A program made the translations under genes and the position numbers. Shown here piece by piece: positions 30,036-40,282 of a DNA stretch of 64,000 nucleotides (position 1 is its first letter; every line of letters begins with the position of its first letter). The DNA comes from Aplectana chamaeleonis (Eukaryota; Nematoda; Chromadorea; Rhabditida; Cosmocercidae). The notes beneath the pieces are model-generated. The model saw nothing but the letters and a program-made list of their open reading frames with translations, had not been told where the DNA came from and did no database searches. The stretch lies in the NCBI GenBank assembly GCA_029168955.1, contig JAPDOI010001517.1:62001-126000 (forward strand), written 5' to 3'.

Positions 30036-30060
30036 GTTTCGGCGTTATCGCCTTCGTCGG
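30036..30060 (-). ncRNA. Hammerhead-like core, PLE family 2 (inverted copy)
   Basis: Minus strand CCGACGAAGGCGATAACGCC then GAAACG. It shows the same core order as the 2-12 kb family despite little other similarity, but the cleavage triplet position reads GCC rather than GTC, so this copy may not cut. Confidence 0.45.
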
Positions 30061-30310
30061 AGCCTGGAATGCGAAAGACACATAAAGATTTAGCCGACCA
30101 AGCACTATTTCACAGCAAAAGGAGTAATTTCTCAAGACTAATAGGCGAGAAAACAACGTCGGTAGCGATTTAAGGGTACTAACCTTTAGAAAACAGACCA
30201 AGGCCTGCCAGACACCTTCAGTTTAACTCAGATGGTGGGTGAATGAGCGTGACCACATCGGACCACCCACCTCATTAGCCTTCAGAAGGCCGATCGAGCC
30301 CATAGGCAGA

Positions 30311-30733
30311 TCAAAACCCACAAAGGTCAACAAAGGGGGCTAGTTCTAGGGTGATCGCCACATACTCGTCTTTTCTGTTAATTTTAGGGTTTCTGGAGCT
30401 TATCCAGAACGCTTCCAGAGTTCTGCAAGCAGCGATATCTGGTTCGCGTGCAAGAATCGTGACGCCCTTATCGAAGCAGCTGTTTCCATGAACGTGCACC
30501 CGGTGCTCCCTCAAAGGAGTGGATACATGGGAATTCCTAAGACCATCCAGGTGCTCTTTATTCCTTACACAAATAGGCCTGCCGGTTTCTCCCACATACT
30601 CCTCTCTGCACATCTAACAGGTCATCAGACAGACCACTCCTATGCTCATACAATCGCCTTCCTTTCCATATGGGCAAATTGCACAAGACGCAGTAGTGCA
30701 AGCGCGGCCATACTCCAGAAACCCAAAAATTAA
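30311..30733 (-). pseudogene. PLE family 2 GIY-YIG endonuclease fragment
   Basis: The 30,613-30,311 frame reads MCREEYVGETGRP (the YIG segment, Y-V-G), RNKEHLDG, LEAFWISSRNPKINRKDE and the C-terminus LAPFVDLCGF with stop. Upstream, in another frame, are the cysteine linker remains (LCNLPIWKGRRL in one frame, Cys-containing in the next) and the GIY segment, separated by a frameshift near 30,620. The RT is absent. The same C-terminal peptide is encoded again on the plus strand at about 30,750-30,803. Confidence 0.78.
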
Positions 30734-30745
30734 CAGAAAGGGCGA

Positions 30746-31170
30746 GTGTGTGGCGATCACCCAAGAACTAGCCCCCTTCGTTGACCTTTGTGGGTTTTGA
30801 CCTGCCTATGGAAGCTTGATCGGCCTTCTGAAGGCTAATGAGGTGGGTGGTCGATGTGGTCACGCTCATTCACCCACCATCTGAGTTAGACTGAGGGTGT
30901 CTGGCAGGCCTTGGTCTGTTTTCCAAAGGTTAGTACCCGTAAATCGCTACCGACGTTGTTTTCTCGCCTATTACTCTTGAGAAATTACTCATTTTGCTGT
31001 GAAATAGTGCTTGGTCGGCTAGAATTCTTATGTGTCTTTCGCATTCCAGGCTCCGACGAAGGCGATAACGCCGAAACGTTAACCGAATAAATCTGTAAGG
31101 TCTCGGACACTTGCTCAATCAACTACTACTACTACGATACCACATCATGCCGAGCTTTATTGAAAGTCGA
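30746..31170 (+). mobile_element. PLE family 2, plus-strand terminal repeat and ORF start
   Basis: Begins with the last PLE codons (VAITQELAPFVDLCGF, stop at about 30,803), then 3' UTR, a ribozyme-like core (CCGACGA 31,053-31,059, GAAAC 31,073-31,077) and the start of a new unit at ATG 31,147 (MPSFIESRTWN). It diverges by about 31,180. The layout end-of-ORF, core, start-of-ORF equals that of the first PLE family, so this is a second example of a unit junction. Confidence 0.78.
31053..31082 (+). ncRNA. Hammerhead-like core, PLE family 2 (plus copy)
   Basis: CCGACGA, A, GGCG, ATAA, CGCC, GAAAC, then GTTAACC where GTC would be expected. It lies about 65 nt before ATG 31,147. The stem II and core match family 1; the cleavage triplet does not. 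Confidence 0.45.
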
Positions 31171-31209
31171 ACGTGGAATATAAACGAGCCGTTATCTTAC
31201 TGAAGATAC

Positions 31210-31613
31210 AACGCTATTCATACTCCTCAACGCCGCCGCGTGACACGCAGGCGTAGCGTTGGAGAACGAATGGTCTGACACCACGCCAGCGTGGCACGCG
31301 TGTGACTCCCGCTCCGCCCTGTAGGCGACGGCCGTTACTACATTTCGTAATTTTCTTCATTAACCAATAATCGAATTTCATTTCCGTTTCATAATAATTA
31401 ATTCCAGTATCATTCTCTGCTACCATGATGATGAACGCGTGTGCAGAATAAGTTTGTTTGGAAAAGTTAGGGCTCAATTTACTCTGCTCCGCCATGGCGT
31501 CGCCGCTGGAGTATTCACAGTACTTCGCAAGCGCGTGACGCGCGTACAAAATATTCATACTCCAAAGACACGCCCGCGGGTGCCGCGCTGGTGTTACCGA
31601 GCATGATAGCGCC
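31210..31613. mobile_element. CpG-rich MITE, GGCGTTATTCATACTC family
   Basis: ACGCTATTCATACTCCTCAA at the left and GAGCATGATAGCGCC at the right. The interior has TGACACGCAGGCGTAGCG and TGGCACGCGTGTGACTCCCG hairpins and the conserved centre with GCCATGGCG. Same family as 28,872-29,272. Confidence 0.65.
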
Positions 31614-31770
31614 AAAGGCACTTCTGAGGCTGAATTATACACTTCTACAAATTAAGCGTAGAGGGGTGCGTTGCTCGCCAACAGGGTAGCGCCACGAATG
31701 TTCAGCGAAAAAATCACACAATGGAATATGGTGTGTAATTCAAGTAAGTAGCCGCAACACTGCTTACTAA

Positions 31771-31906
31771 GGGGTCGTTTATGCTTCCGCCGCCGAGCGA
31801 CGCGGCGAAGTGCATTGCTACAATATCGATCGTGCGGCGGGGCGTGATCGATACCATAGGATTGCACTGTGCCGCGCCGCCCCGCGGCGGGAGTATAAAC
31901 GACCCC
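31771..31906. mobile_element. 136-bp PIF/Harbinger-like MITE
   Basis: GGGGTCGTTTAT...ATAAACGACCCC inverted ends, exact TAA duplication (31,768-31,770 and 31,907-31,909). Subterminal GC-rich hairpins (CGCCGCCGAGCGACGCGGCG) surround ATCGAT words. Relatives at 37,154-37,284, 37,857 (partial) and 55,539-55,654. Confidence 0.85.
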
Positions 31907-32059
31907 TAAGGAACCCCGCAGATCCATTCTCTCCATTTTGAAAATTATAAATCTTTTCTGATCAATTCTGGCTTGCTGTCTCCGAATCCGACATCGGATT
32001 TTGCTGCGGACACCTCTTAACGAAGTTATAAGGAGTTCTAAAGCTTCGCTAGATGGTTT

Positions 32060-32660
32060 CAGGAAATTTCGGGGTACTCAAAAAAAAATTTTTGGATCCC
32101 GCTCAGAACTTATAAGTGGAGGTTGTTCAGGGCGAGGTCGCGAATCTGGGGTTTGTGTGTCGATACACTCAAAATTACTGTAGGTTACGGTAGGTATAGA
32201 GCTTTTTAACTGGCGTCACCTACCTCAATTTTTCAAAAATCGTGAAATGCACCCGAAACCCGTGTTTGGCGTCCCGAATAACATCCACAAAAAAATTTTT
32301 GAGCCAAATCTGAGACTTTGACCAAGCTATCGTATACCCACCGTAAACAACAGTTATCTATAGAAAGAAAATCGATAAACGGGTGGCAGATCCGTGTTCA
32401 GCACTCCAGAAAATCCCCACAGAAAAATTTCAAGCCTCATCTGCCGAACCGTTCCTGAAATCGTCGAATATCGTATTTTGCCCTCAAATTTTTCCCTTAT
32501 GGAGAATTTTTATTAAAATATGTTGAATACTTTCGAAAACTGTCAAATGAACACGTGATAAGCACCTCAAAAAGACCTCATAGGGAAATCTTGATTCAGA
32601 TATAAAAACTTTTTTGAAGCGCTCTCAGAACTATGCACTTTTATAAAATACGGCGCTCAA
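32060..32660. repeat. Dispersed repeat, AATCTGAGACTTTGACC family
   Basis: Contains CAAATCTGAGACTTTGACC, then ACCCACCGTAA, then CGATAAAC and GTGTTCAGCAC-type words. The same series in the same order occurs at about 41,250-41,640 and 51,788-52,440, and in part at 400-520. Successive sentences of the repeat resemble each other, as if built from a decayed tandem. No ends or protein recognised. Confidence 0.6.
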
Positions 32661-32671
32661 AAAAGAGTGAG

Positions 32672-32801
32672 GCCTAGTGCACACTTCCCGCAACGAGCGA
32701 AGCGACATAATGTTTGTCATGTATATCGACTGAAAATCGACATTGCTGATACGCACGGTCGCGGTGGCGCGTCGCTGGAAGTATGCAGTAGGCCTTAGAG
32801 A
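32672..32801. mobile_element. CpG-rich MITE, GGCCTAGTGCACACTTCC type
   Basis: GGCCTAGTGCACACTTCC at the left and GGAAGTATGCAGTAGGCC at the right, flanked by TGA and TTA. Inside are GCGAAGCGAC and GGTCGCGGTGGCGCGTCGC. Same design as the other 3-bp-TSD MITEs in this window. Confidence 0.65.
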
Positions 32802-32897
32802 CTTCTAGTCTTATCAAATCTGTAACTAATGGACTCCCACTGCATTCTTTTGAAAATGAAAAAAAACCGATTCAGCATTCAAGCTCACTACGCCAAG

Positions 32898-33228
32898 CAG
32901 GGTTGAGCAGGCCTTTGCGTCCGGTGATCAAAATTTTACGACCCTTTAGGTGACCGGAATTTTTACGAACCCCCTGGGATGCAAAAATTCTCATGACCAA
33001 GATTTTTACGAACCCCCTCCCCCCGAAGCTAATCTTCATTTAAACTGTTCAGAATTCATACGAGACTTACTACTCTTGCCTAACTCTACCTTTCCGGGTG
33101 GTTTGAAGATAAACCCAATTTTTTTCGAGAATTTTACGAACCCCCCCCCAAATTTCATTTTTTTTTCGAAAAAATTCCGAAATTTGTACGACCCCCGTTG
33201 CGACCGGTCGCAAGCCTGCCCAACCCTG
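32898..33228. mobile_element. hAT-like MITE with 8-bp TSD
   Basis: 331 bp, CAGGGTTGAGCAGGC...GCCTGCCCAACCCTG, flanked by the exact duplication ACGCCAAG (32,890-32,897 and 33,229-33,236). Inside, a TTTTTACGAACCCCC-like word is repeated four or five times, probably subterminal binding repeats. No transposase. Confidence 0.88.
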
Positions 33229-33467
33229 ACGCCAAGTAACCCTTCATGAAATTTTCGAGCCAAACCCATCCAAGAATATGTATAGCCTAGCTCCCTCATT
33301 TTGAGCCGGTCGAAGTATAGCTTATCGAGCTTACCTATCATGTTAAAATCTCCTCAACACTGTTATATTTTTCCATGGCCGACAGCTCGGCTGCTTGCTC
33401 CGATCGGACTCATCCGAACAAGCTAGGCTATATGAACAAACGTCACATTCAGCTCAGCCGTAGGAAA

Positions 33468-33968
33468 TATAGTGGAGTCCACCAAGAGTGTCTCATTCAC
33501 TTATAGCTTACCGCAATGTTAAAAGGACATGGTGCGGTTGCAGACTCGTGCTAACATACGGTAGTCTGATTGTGTTATCACTTATTTTTTCGAAATAACT
33601 TAGATTGGTCGGTGGGTTTTTGTTTCCACTCTCACATTTTCACCTGTTTTCATTGCTTCCACAGATGTTGTCATATCGGTGATAACACAGACTCAGCGAT
33701 CTATCGCAGCTGTTTCAAAAAAATGAGTGATACAAACTACCGTATGTTAGGACGAGTCCGCAACCTCACCAGGTCCTACTTCCATTGCTGTAGACTATAT
33801 CAAGAAGAAGCGGTCGGCTGGGGTTCAATGTGCATGAATCCCATATTAGCACGCTCGATACCGATTGAGCGAGAGCGTTGTGCTGCAACGAGTTTCATGT
33901 TCATTGATCTCCTATCGACCGCTTCTAATTGATAAGTGAATGAGACACTCTTGGTGCACTCCACTATA
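33468..33968. mobile_element. Foldback element with 37-bp termini
   Basis: TATAGTGGAGTCCACCAAGA at the left returns inverted at the right end (CTTGGTGCACTCCACTATA), followed by TCATTCACTTAT on both sides. Inner inverted words (CTAACATACGGTAGT and ACTACCGTATGTTAG; GGTGCGGTTGCAGACTCGT and its inverse) continue the pairing. A TA duplication is likely but hidden by the palindromic ends. A 120-codon plus frame across the right arm is not convincing. Confidence 0.75.
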
Positions 33969-34110
33969 CGAAGTTTGACTGGCTATAACTTTTTTGGCTG
34001 ATGTCCGGAGCCAAATGCGAGCGCAGGTTCAGAGGGAGCATGCAAGAATTGACCAGAAAAGATTAATTATCTCGGAAATGGCGAGGATAGCCAGGCAATG
34101 TTACTACAGG

Positions 34111-34256
34111 CTATAATACGGCGAAATTCACTTGGTTCCTACGCGTGCTGGTGCTGAGCGGAGGTTAGAGACAGTGAGAGAGCGTATGGCAGACGGAGGC
34201 CGAGGCGTCGCGAGCGCCGCTCGCTCCTCGAGTGATGTGAATTACGACGTTTTATA
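34111..34256. mobile_element. Short MITE, TATAAAACGGCGAAATTCAC family
   Basis: CTATAATACGGCGAAATTCA at the left and TGAATTACGACGTTTTATAG at the right. The 146-bp body is over 90% alike by eye to 55,233-55,379, including AGAGACAGTGAGAGAGCGTA and CGGAGGCCGAGGCGTCGCG. Confidence 0.82.
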
Positions 34257-35535
34257 GAGGGTAGTTATACAGCAGGAAAATTTACACGCGCGCCCCACTT
34301 CTATGAGCGGCTTTCCAATTGAATAACATGGACGATACCTTAACGGCCTTACAGCAACAATCCAGCTTAGAAGCGCTTTTAGACCTACATGGTTGTCCTG
34401 TGACCACCATGTCCTTGATCTGTACAGATGTCATGAAAAGGAACCTGAAAAACAACGCGCAATGACCATGGTTAGTTATAATCTAGACCTTCGTATAATT
34501 CACTGAAACTCACTCTCCCTTCACAGCTGAGGGTGCGCACTCTACAACGAATTCTGGCGTAATCCTAGGTTTACACAACTAAGACTAAACAGCGAAGCCC
34601 CGAAAGAAAGCTTATTTTCTGAGAGAGTGCAACTCACTTGAACAGTTGTACGTACATCTCCATAAATAATGAAATCGGATTCTTAGTAGTACGTGCAATC
34701 ATCTGGCGCGCATCTTCCGATATCTGTTCCGAAGAGGTCGATCCCATGATTCAACCCTACCTCCTAGAAATTACAATGTTAAACAATGAATGAAAGCATT
34801 AGGAGTCACTAATCCTGAAGATTAGAGTGGGGAGGGTCGGAAAGGCCACCCGACAGGCTGAAACACGTTTGAAATTCGAAGCGCCAATACCGGAGCATCG
34901 AGAAGAACAAGCCAATAACGGTCAAAATTTAGCGGGCTGCCCCCATCCACAGTAGCCCCGCTTGCGGCGGGACCAGGCATAGATTCTTGGCACGCCTGCT
35001 GGATCGATATGCACAACACAATCGCCACCACGGCGCCCATTGCAGCAAAACGTTTTGTGATCGTTTTCTTTCGAAAACAATTGAAAAGCTGTGTCTGGAG
35101 TGCCAGTTATTTGTAATCGACGTGAGTTTATCATAAAAATGGTGTTGAAATCGTTGCCCCCCGACAAACTCAGGAACATAGAAAAACATATTGAACCTAC
35201 ATGACCTATTCCTTGGATAACTATGTTTTTTGCGCATTGTGCCGTCAAGATTGGCATGACTAAGCCGGGCGGAGCTGACTTGAAGCGGGCTCTGCGCGGC
35301 TTGCATAAGATTGCCCCGCCACAGGTGATTCTGCTAGCCTGCTGCCCACATTCCTAACATATTTCGACTTCTTCATCCCCGAATTCACGGTAATAAGGGC
35401 ACAAGGCTGGCGAAATCACTGGAGTTGCAGTGTTTCGGACGTCGCGTACGCGAATACGTAACATGTCCTACCGTAATCCAAAAACAGAAGAATTCGTGAC
35501 CTCCGAGCTGTTATCCATATCCTGAACCACTTTCC
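34257..35535. other. Mostly unassigned; one odd minus-strand frame
   Basis: No gene is assigned. On the minus strand 35,257-34,922 encodes 111 codons with a plausible soluble-domain composition (SGGNDFNTIFMINSRRLQIT, then FCCNGRRGGDCVVHID, then GYCGWG). I know no family for it, other frames overlap it on the same strand (35,306-34,929), and splice sites are not evident. A decayed exon or chance are both possible. Confidence 0.3.
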
Positions 35536-35536
35536 C

Positions 35537-35872
35537 TGACAAGAACGATAGTTAAGTGCGCCAGAACAGGGCTACCGTAATCTTAAGAATGATGGTATAC
35601 GGCCCCAATTCGGCTCTCGTAAACAAAATTGATGATAAGCAGTTGAACGGTAGGGTATAACAGAAGTGAAGAGCGGTGTGCCTTCATTCACACACCGTCC
35701 TTCTCCAGGGGTAAGCAGTTGCAGGTCTGTTTGGACTACAAAGCAAGGAAACAGCTTACCCGGTGGTCAAAATATTACAAAATCGTAAGAAAAACTTTCA
35801 TAAATTTGAAGCCAACTCGAGTGAGATTACGGTAACCCCATTCTGGCGCACTTAACTATCGTTCTTGTCTCA
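35537..35872. mobile_element. Element at the centre of a palindrome (locus 1)
   Basis: The core element 35,567-35,840 has termini CAGGGCTACCGTAATC and GATTACGGTAACCCC. It is embedded between perfect inverted arms of about 30 bp (ACAAGAACGATAGTTAAGTG ... CACTTAACTATCGTTCTTGT). The core shares ATTCACACACCG and its surroundings with locus 2 at 46,957-47,200, but the outer arms of the two loci are unrelated. Confidence 0.7.
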
Positions 35873-35993
35873 GCAATCGGGCGCTAGATCATACGATCGA
35901 CAGCCCTTCCTTATATTTTCCCACGCGTGATTTTCCCCCAAGGCTTCTTACTTGAACTACACTGACCATAAAGCCTTCCTAGCTGAAATGTAT

Positions 35994-36265
35994 GGGGGTC
36001 TGCAGAGTTCAAGTTGCGGCGTTGCTCGCAGCGACGAATAACGATGGAGTGATGCGGTATTGATTACATTCAGCGACGAGGGCTACCGACGCAGAGTGAA
36101 TGGCGACGAGGGGTTGCGCAGTGTTTCGACGCCGCGACGGCCCTGCGTCACTGCCAGCGAGCAGCAACCGACGCCGCGACGATAATGTTCGTAAACATTT
36201 TTGTCGGCGCGTCAAGGCTGACGCTCGGCGACCGGTCGCCTGTTGGTGCAACTCTGCAGACGCCT
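35994..36265. mobile_element. 272-bp MITE, GGGGTCTGCAGAG family
   Basis: GGGGGTCTGCAGAGTTCAAG and inverse CTCTGCAGACGCCT, TAT duplicated on both sides (35,991-35,993 and 36,266-36,268). Interior is rich in CGACGCGGCG-type words. The element at 56,443-56,716 is the same family in reverse. Confidence 0.8.
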
Positions 36266-36335
36266 TATCCGGGCGATGCAAGCAGCGAAGCGGTCGGTTA
36301 TGGAAAAAATAGAACAGTGATGAGGAGACTTTGAA

Positions 36336-36620
36336 ATGATAAGCCCGACAAGCCTTACTTTGACCGGCTCAATAATAGGGAGGAAGGCTATTATACTTTG
36401 GCGAAATTTCGGATTTTCAATGATACTCAAAAAACTGATTTTTCGAATTTTGGAATATATTCGAAAATCAAAACTTTCGAATTTTCGAATAATCTTTTCT
36501 ATTTTTCGGATAAATTTTCTCGAATTCACAAGTGATAGTCTGATTTTAAAAATTAGTTTTTAGCTGTCATTTACTGTGACTATCACTTCGTGGAAATATT
36601 CATCGGCCTACCACAATGTT
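36336..36620. repeat. TTCGAA-rich array
   Basis: Runs of CGAATTTTCGAATA-type words with interspersed A or T tracts, followed by a CTGTCATTTACTG stretch that recurs near 43,160. Leaves open frames by chance on both strands. Confidence 0.6.
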
Positions 36621-36621
36621 A

Positions 36622-36960
36622 GGCGCTATTCATACAGCACGCGCGTGACGCGCGGGCGTGGCGTTGATGTATTAATAGCCTGACGCTTCGCCCGTGCGCC
36701 ACGCGCGTGACGCCCGCTCTACCATGGTGGCGGCCGTAACAACTTTTTCGTCATTTTCATTATTAATCCGTCTTCAGTTTCATTTTGTTTAATAATAATT
36801 AATTTTAGTGCTCTCTTCTGCTACTATGATAGTGATCGCATGTACAGATTTTGCTTGCTCGGCAAAGTTAGAACCCATTTTAATCCGCCCCGCCATAGCG
36901 TCGCCGCTGGAGTATTCATAGTCTCCACAAGCGCGTCACGCGCGTTTAGCACAAGACGCT
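36622..36960. mobile_element. CpG-rich MITE, GGCGTTATTCATACTC family
   Basis: TTA precedes GGCGCTATTCATAC at the left; the right end (AAGACGCTTGGCC) is decayed. It contains the GCGCGTGACGCGCGGGCG hairpins, GCGGCCGTAACAAC, the AT-rich centre and the GTCGCCGCTGGAGTATTCA word shared with 31.5 kb. Confidence 0.65.
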
Positions 36961-37153
36961 TGGCCTCAGGCAAGGCTTGACCATCACTATCCCTTTCCGG
37001 GAAAGCGCCTTATCGCACCCAAGCGCTGAGACCCTGGCGCCGCTCTCAAGACCTACTACTACGCCACTGCGCGGCCTAGGCAAATTTGCTGCCGGCGAGC
37101 TTGCACGACTTCAGGTGGGGGGCAGGGCTGAACACTCGAGCTTGAAACCCTTA

Positions 37154-37284
37154 GGCGTCGTTTATACTTCCGCCGCCGAGCGGCGCGGCGAAGTGCAACC
37201 CTGTGATATCGATCGGGCCGCGTGATCAATATTATATTAATGCACTACGCTGCGCCGCTCGGCGGCTGGAGTATAAACGACCCC
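37154..37284. mobile_element. 131-bp PIF/Harbinger-like MITE
   Basis: GGCGTCGTTTATACTTCC and GGAGTATAAACGACCCC ends, TTA and TTG next to them (37,151-37,153 and 37,285-37,287). Same subterminal GCGCCGCTCGG hairpins as 31,771-31,906. Confidence 0.8.
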
Positions 37285-38026
37285 TTGCGCCCTTTTCTCA
37301 CCGCGGAAAATGCCGCTTTTGAGCTACAATGAAGCCAGTGTTTTAGATTACTAGAAAATTAGCCGGAAGTTGGCAATTAGCTTCTTCCACATGAGAATGC
37401 TGGCGAAATCGATTCGCGATCGGAACTGGTAACGAGACAGTAAAGCGCGGCAAATGCCGCTATAGCGGTAATAACGATCGAGAACGTTTTCTCCGCCATC
37501 GCCGCGTGTTATCATTTTTCCCAATGAGCGGCATTTGACGCGGCAGCGAAGGTATGAAAAGGGCGTTAGGCCAACGGTATAGTTTTGCGAGACGAGGTCG
37601 CGTCGCTCTGCACAGCGACAGCGACCGCCTCCTCCCTTTGAATCTGTCGCTGCGCGATGCACAGTGACAGCGACAGTGGCAACAACAGGCATAGGCACAT
37701 TTGCAGTATGTCAGCCCGCCGCGACACGTCTCTGCGACGGACACGCGACAACTGTTCTTACGGCGGCCAGTGCCATTGCTCCGATGCTGGTCCCGCATTT
37801 GTGCTGAATGCCATAACTTTCGCTCACGGCAGCGACATAGTATATCATTGACCTTAGGCGACGTTTATACTCCCGCCGCCGAGAGGCGCGGCGTCGTGCC
37901 GCGACGCGCAGGACTGAATTTTGTAATTTCGTAAATAGTAAATCGTAAGTTTTCAGATTCTTCGTAATTCGAAAATCGTAATTCACAAGGCCTGCGCAAA
38001 ATCAAACCTGTCCAGCCGCGAAGACC
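37285..38026. other. Unassigned, with a truncated MITE end
   Basis: 37,857-37,915 repeats the left end of the GGGGTCGTTTATACTCC family after TTA, but the right half is missing. 37,350-37,850 has overlapping Arg/Cys-rich frames on both strands around CGACAGTGGC-type words. No protein family recognised. Confidence 0.4.
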
Positions 38027-38567
38027 ACTCCAAGCTAATGTTTCTGGAGTAGTCATTGTAGATTAGTGAGCTCAATCGCTCCCGTCCGTATTTCAAGTAA
38101 CTGTTTCTCTTGAACGGGAGGGTTTTGAAAGCTAAAACCCTGGTACTGTCCATATCTGCATGACAGCTACATAATAAATGGAAAAACGAGCTGGCCTTTC
38201 AAGCCAACCTATCCCACCGATGTAGCACCTTGTACGGTGACGCAATATTTCACACGATCCAAGCGTGTGAGAACCGCAAATCTGGCGTGAGGTGAATAGG
38301 CCAAGACGGTGCTTTGATAGAGTGTGCTTTCAAAGGTTGATAAAAAAAGAACTTCTAATGAAATTATCATTGTGCAATTCGATTCTTCCAATTTCAAAAA
38401 TTTGAATATGCTCTTAAAAATATTCGAATTTCGAATATTATTCGAAAGCCTGTTTTGAAATATTCGAATTTCGAATACTATTCGAAAACCAAAATTTTCG
38501 AATTTCTAATGATTCGAAATTCGAAAAATCATTCGAATATTTTTCGAATAATATAATTCGGTCCGAA
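38027..38567. repeat. 540-bp dispersed repeat with TTCGAA tail, copy 1
   Basis: Begins at AAGCTAATGTTTCTGGAGTA, includes AGCTCAATCGCTCCCGTCCG and TTTCAAGTAACTGTTTCT, and ends in a TTCGAA array closing with GGTCCGAAGT. 43,578-44,125 is a second copy with the same order. The 52,450-52,680 array ends with the related GGACCAGTATACT. Confidence 0.7.
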
Positions 38568-38579
38568 GTGTGAAGGCTA

Positions 38580-38811
38580 TACAGGCCATAAAACGGCCAA
38601 TGTCTCACCGCCGACTGCGTACCACGTGCTGCGCGACCGCACGCGCGTCGGAAGCGAACGAGTTTTGGCCGCCGCGCGACGACCGAAACGTCGCGCGGTG
38701 GCCAAAACTCGTCGCCCGGCGACCAAAACTCGTTCGCTTCCGACGCGCGTGCGGTCGCGCAGCACGTGGTACGCAGTCGGCGGTGAGACATTGGCCGTTT
38801 TATGGCCTGTA
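38580..38811. mobile_element. 232-bp near-perfect CpG-rich palindrome
   Basis: TACAGGCCATAAAACGGCCA runs in to an inverted copy at the far end (TGGCCGTTTTATGGCCTGTA). Arms of about 115 bp pair nearly without mismatch and hold CCACGTGCTGCGCGACCGCA and GACGCGCGTCGG-type words. A 113-bp relative with a shorter centre lies at 58,583-58,695. Foldback MITE is the best class call. Open frames on both strands mirror each other and are not genes. Confidence 0.82.
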
Positions 38812-39792
38812 CATGCTATTTTTTTGGAGTGGAAACATCTTACTGCGATGGAAGAAGAAAGAACTAAAAAATAGAAGAATGGTTCATTTCTTCGCTACCA
38901 GCAGTTCTGTGTACCACTATCATAGAAGCGGTGTGGTCGAACACATGCCGAGAGGTAGCGTTCATACGTGGCGAGAGCGTGCGTTTCCGCTGCTGTGCGC
39001 CACTCGACGCTCCTAAACGCTGAAGGAAGCCCGCACACGCAAATTAACACGGGGAAAGAACCACTGCATTGTGTAGGTTCGATTGACAACGCTTGACCGG
39101 GTGATCAATCATTCCAGTCAGCGCGTTGACTAATAATTTCCAACGGTTTGTGATAGCCGTGGTGGAATAATGGGTAACGAAGGCTATAGTTTTGAAACAC
39201 GTCTGATGCTCACTGCTGCCGGGATGAAGCGTTAGACTTGAAACTTGCTGGTTCCTTTTTAAAGCGGACGTGACTGTGACAGCGAGTGGGCGTGGGCGCG
39301 CGAGTACTAGCGCACGAGAGCGACTAGCAAATCATATTCCGACGATGGCAATCGATTTCTCGCAATCGCGCGACCTCGCGACGTATGGACGCCGCCAGAG
39401 AGCGAACCCTAAAAATCGAATTGGCGTGTTGGCTATTCATCGTTTTTGGCTGCGGTTGTAGATTAGATATTGTTAAAGGAATCGCACACGATGAAAACCG
39501 AATTCCGGCTAATGCGTTTAGTCGGACTAGGTGGGTCATGATAATGACACTCAGAAAGTTTGGAGTTTCAAAATCTCCTCTGAATGAATATTTGCTCACC
39601 TCGAAACGGCTTCCTGGGTTTGGAGGCCGGCCTGGGGTCGATCCGTTGTAACAAGGAACAAAATTCCGTGGTTGCTGCCGGCGGGCGTGCCTTGACACGT
39701 CGTAGGGCCCAATGTACACGCTAGTCAATTTCACATTCGGCAGCGATAGGAAGCAACTGGCAGCGATTGATACAGCACGTTGGCATCCCTCC
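38812..39792. other. Unassigned stretch
   Basis: No gene or element recognised with confidence. Frames of 63 and 88 codons (plus) and part of a 218-codon minus-strand frame (39,980-39,324) overlap; the long one runs from the TTAA element into this region and has no known motif. Confidence 0.4.
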
Positions 39793-39796
39793 TTAA

Positions 39797-40278
39797 AGGC
39801 ACAGTCCAACCTCGGAATCGTATTTCTGTTTACCTGCCAATTTTGAAAACGGTCCCACGCTGATTCCAATGATGTCCCTGGAATCGCACAAGACCCGCTA
39901 GGAACGAAGTTATGGTCCCTCAAAAATTTAGCTTTGGAAGCATGGTGGACGAGTTGTCCGAGGCTTGTAACTTCCGTCATTCGCCACTGATGTATACGAG
40001 CCGACCTGAAAAAAGAGAGAGGCCGAGAATGAAGGGAAAAAAGGGGCTACTGATAGGAAATCGTCGCTCATCTCTCCACTGTTGAGCTCGAAATATCGTG
40101 AAAGGGGAGTGCCAAAGTGGCTTCCTGGTGAGGGCGCCCCAGGGTGGTTTCCTCCTATATCCCGCTTATACGGAGGAATTGAGAGCTCTCACTTGGCAAG
40201 TGGGTGGGTCTATAGGGTGGGTCTACTTCGCAATTATGTAGACATGTCAGATTTCGTCACTGAGCTTGGACTGTGCCT
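39797..40278. mobile_element. TTAA element with AGGCACAGTCCAA termini
   Basis: 482 bp between TTAA sites at 39,793-39,796 and 40,279-40,282. Ends AGGCACAGTCCAA and TTGGACTGTGCCT. A partial relative lies at about 61,300-61,782, inside the Tc1-like inverted pair. Shares its right TTAA with the next element. Confidence 0.85.
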
Positions 40279-40282
40279 TTAA

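Larger units (their letters stand above)
29985..30745 (-). mobile_element. PLE family 2, inverted 3' end with GIY-YIG
   Basis: Minus strand: nuclease end of the ORF (30,733-30,311), 3' UTR and terminal repeat down to 29,985, including a ribozyme-like core (30,060-30,036: CCGACGA ... GAAAC). A plus-strand copy of the same terminal region follows at 30,746-31,170, so the two form an inverted repeat with about 370-bp arms and the coding piece between. Clearly a different family from the 2-12 kb PLE, though the nuclease, the ribozyme-like core and the start-codon context are all alignable. Confidence 0.8.

Noticed and set aside
38438..39016. 117- and 148-codon frames with Arg-rich repeats
   Set aside because: They mirror each other across the 232-bp palindrome and read foldback DNA. 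They are not genes.
39324..39980. 218-codon minus-strand frame
   Set aside because: It overlaps a non-coding TTAA element and unassigned DNA, and related element copies do not keep it open. No motif.
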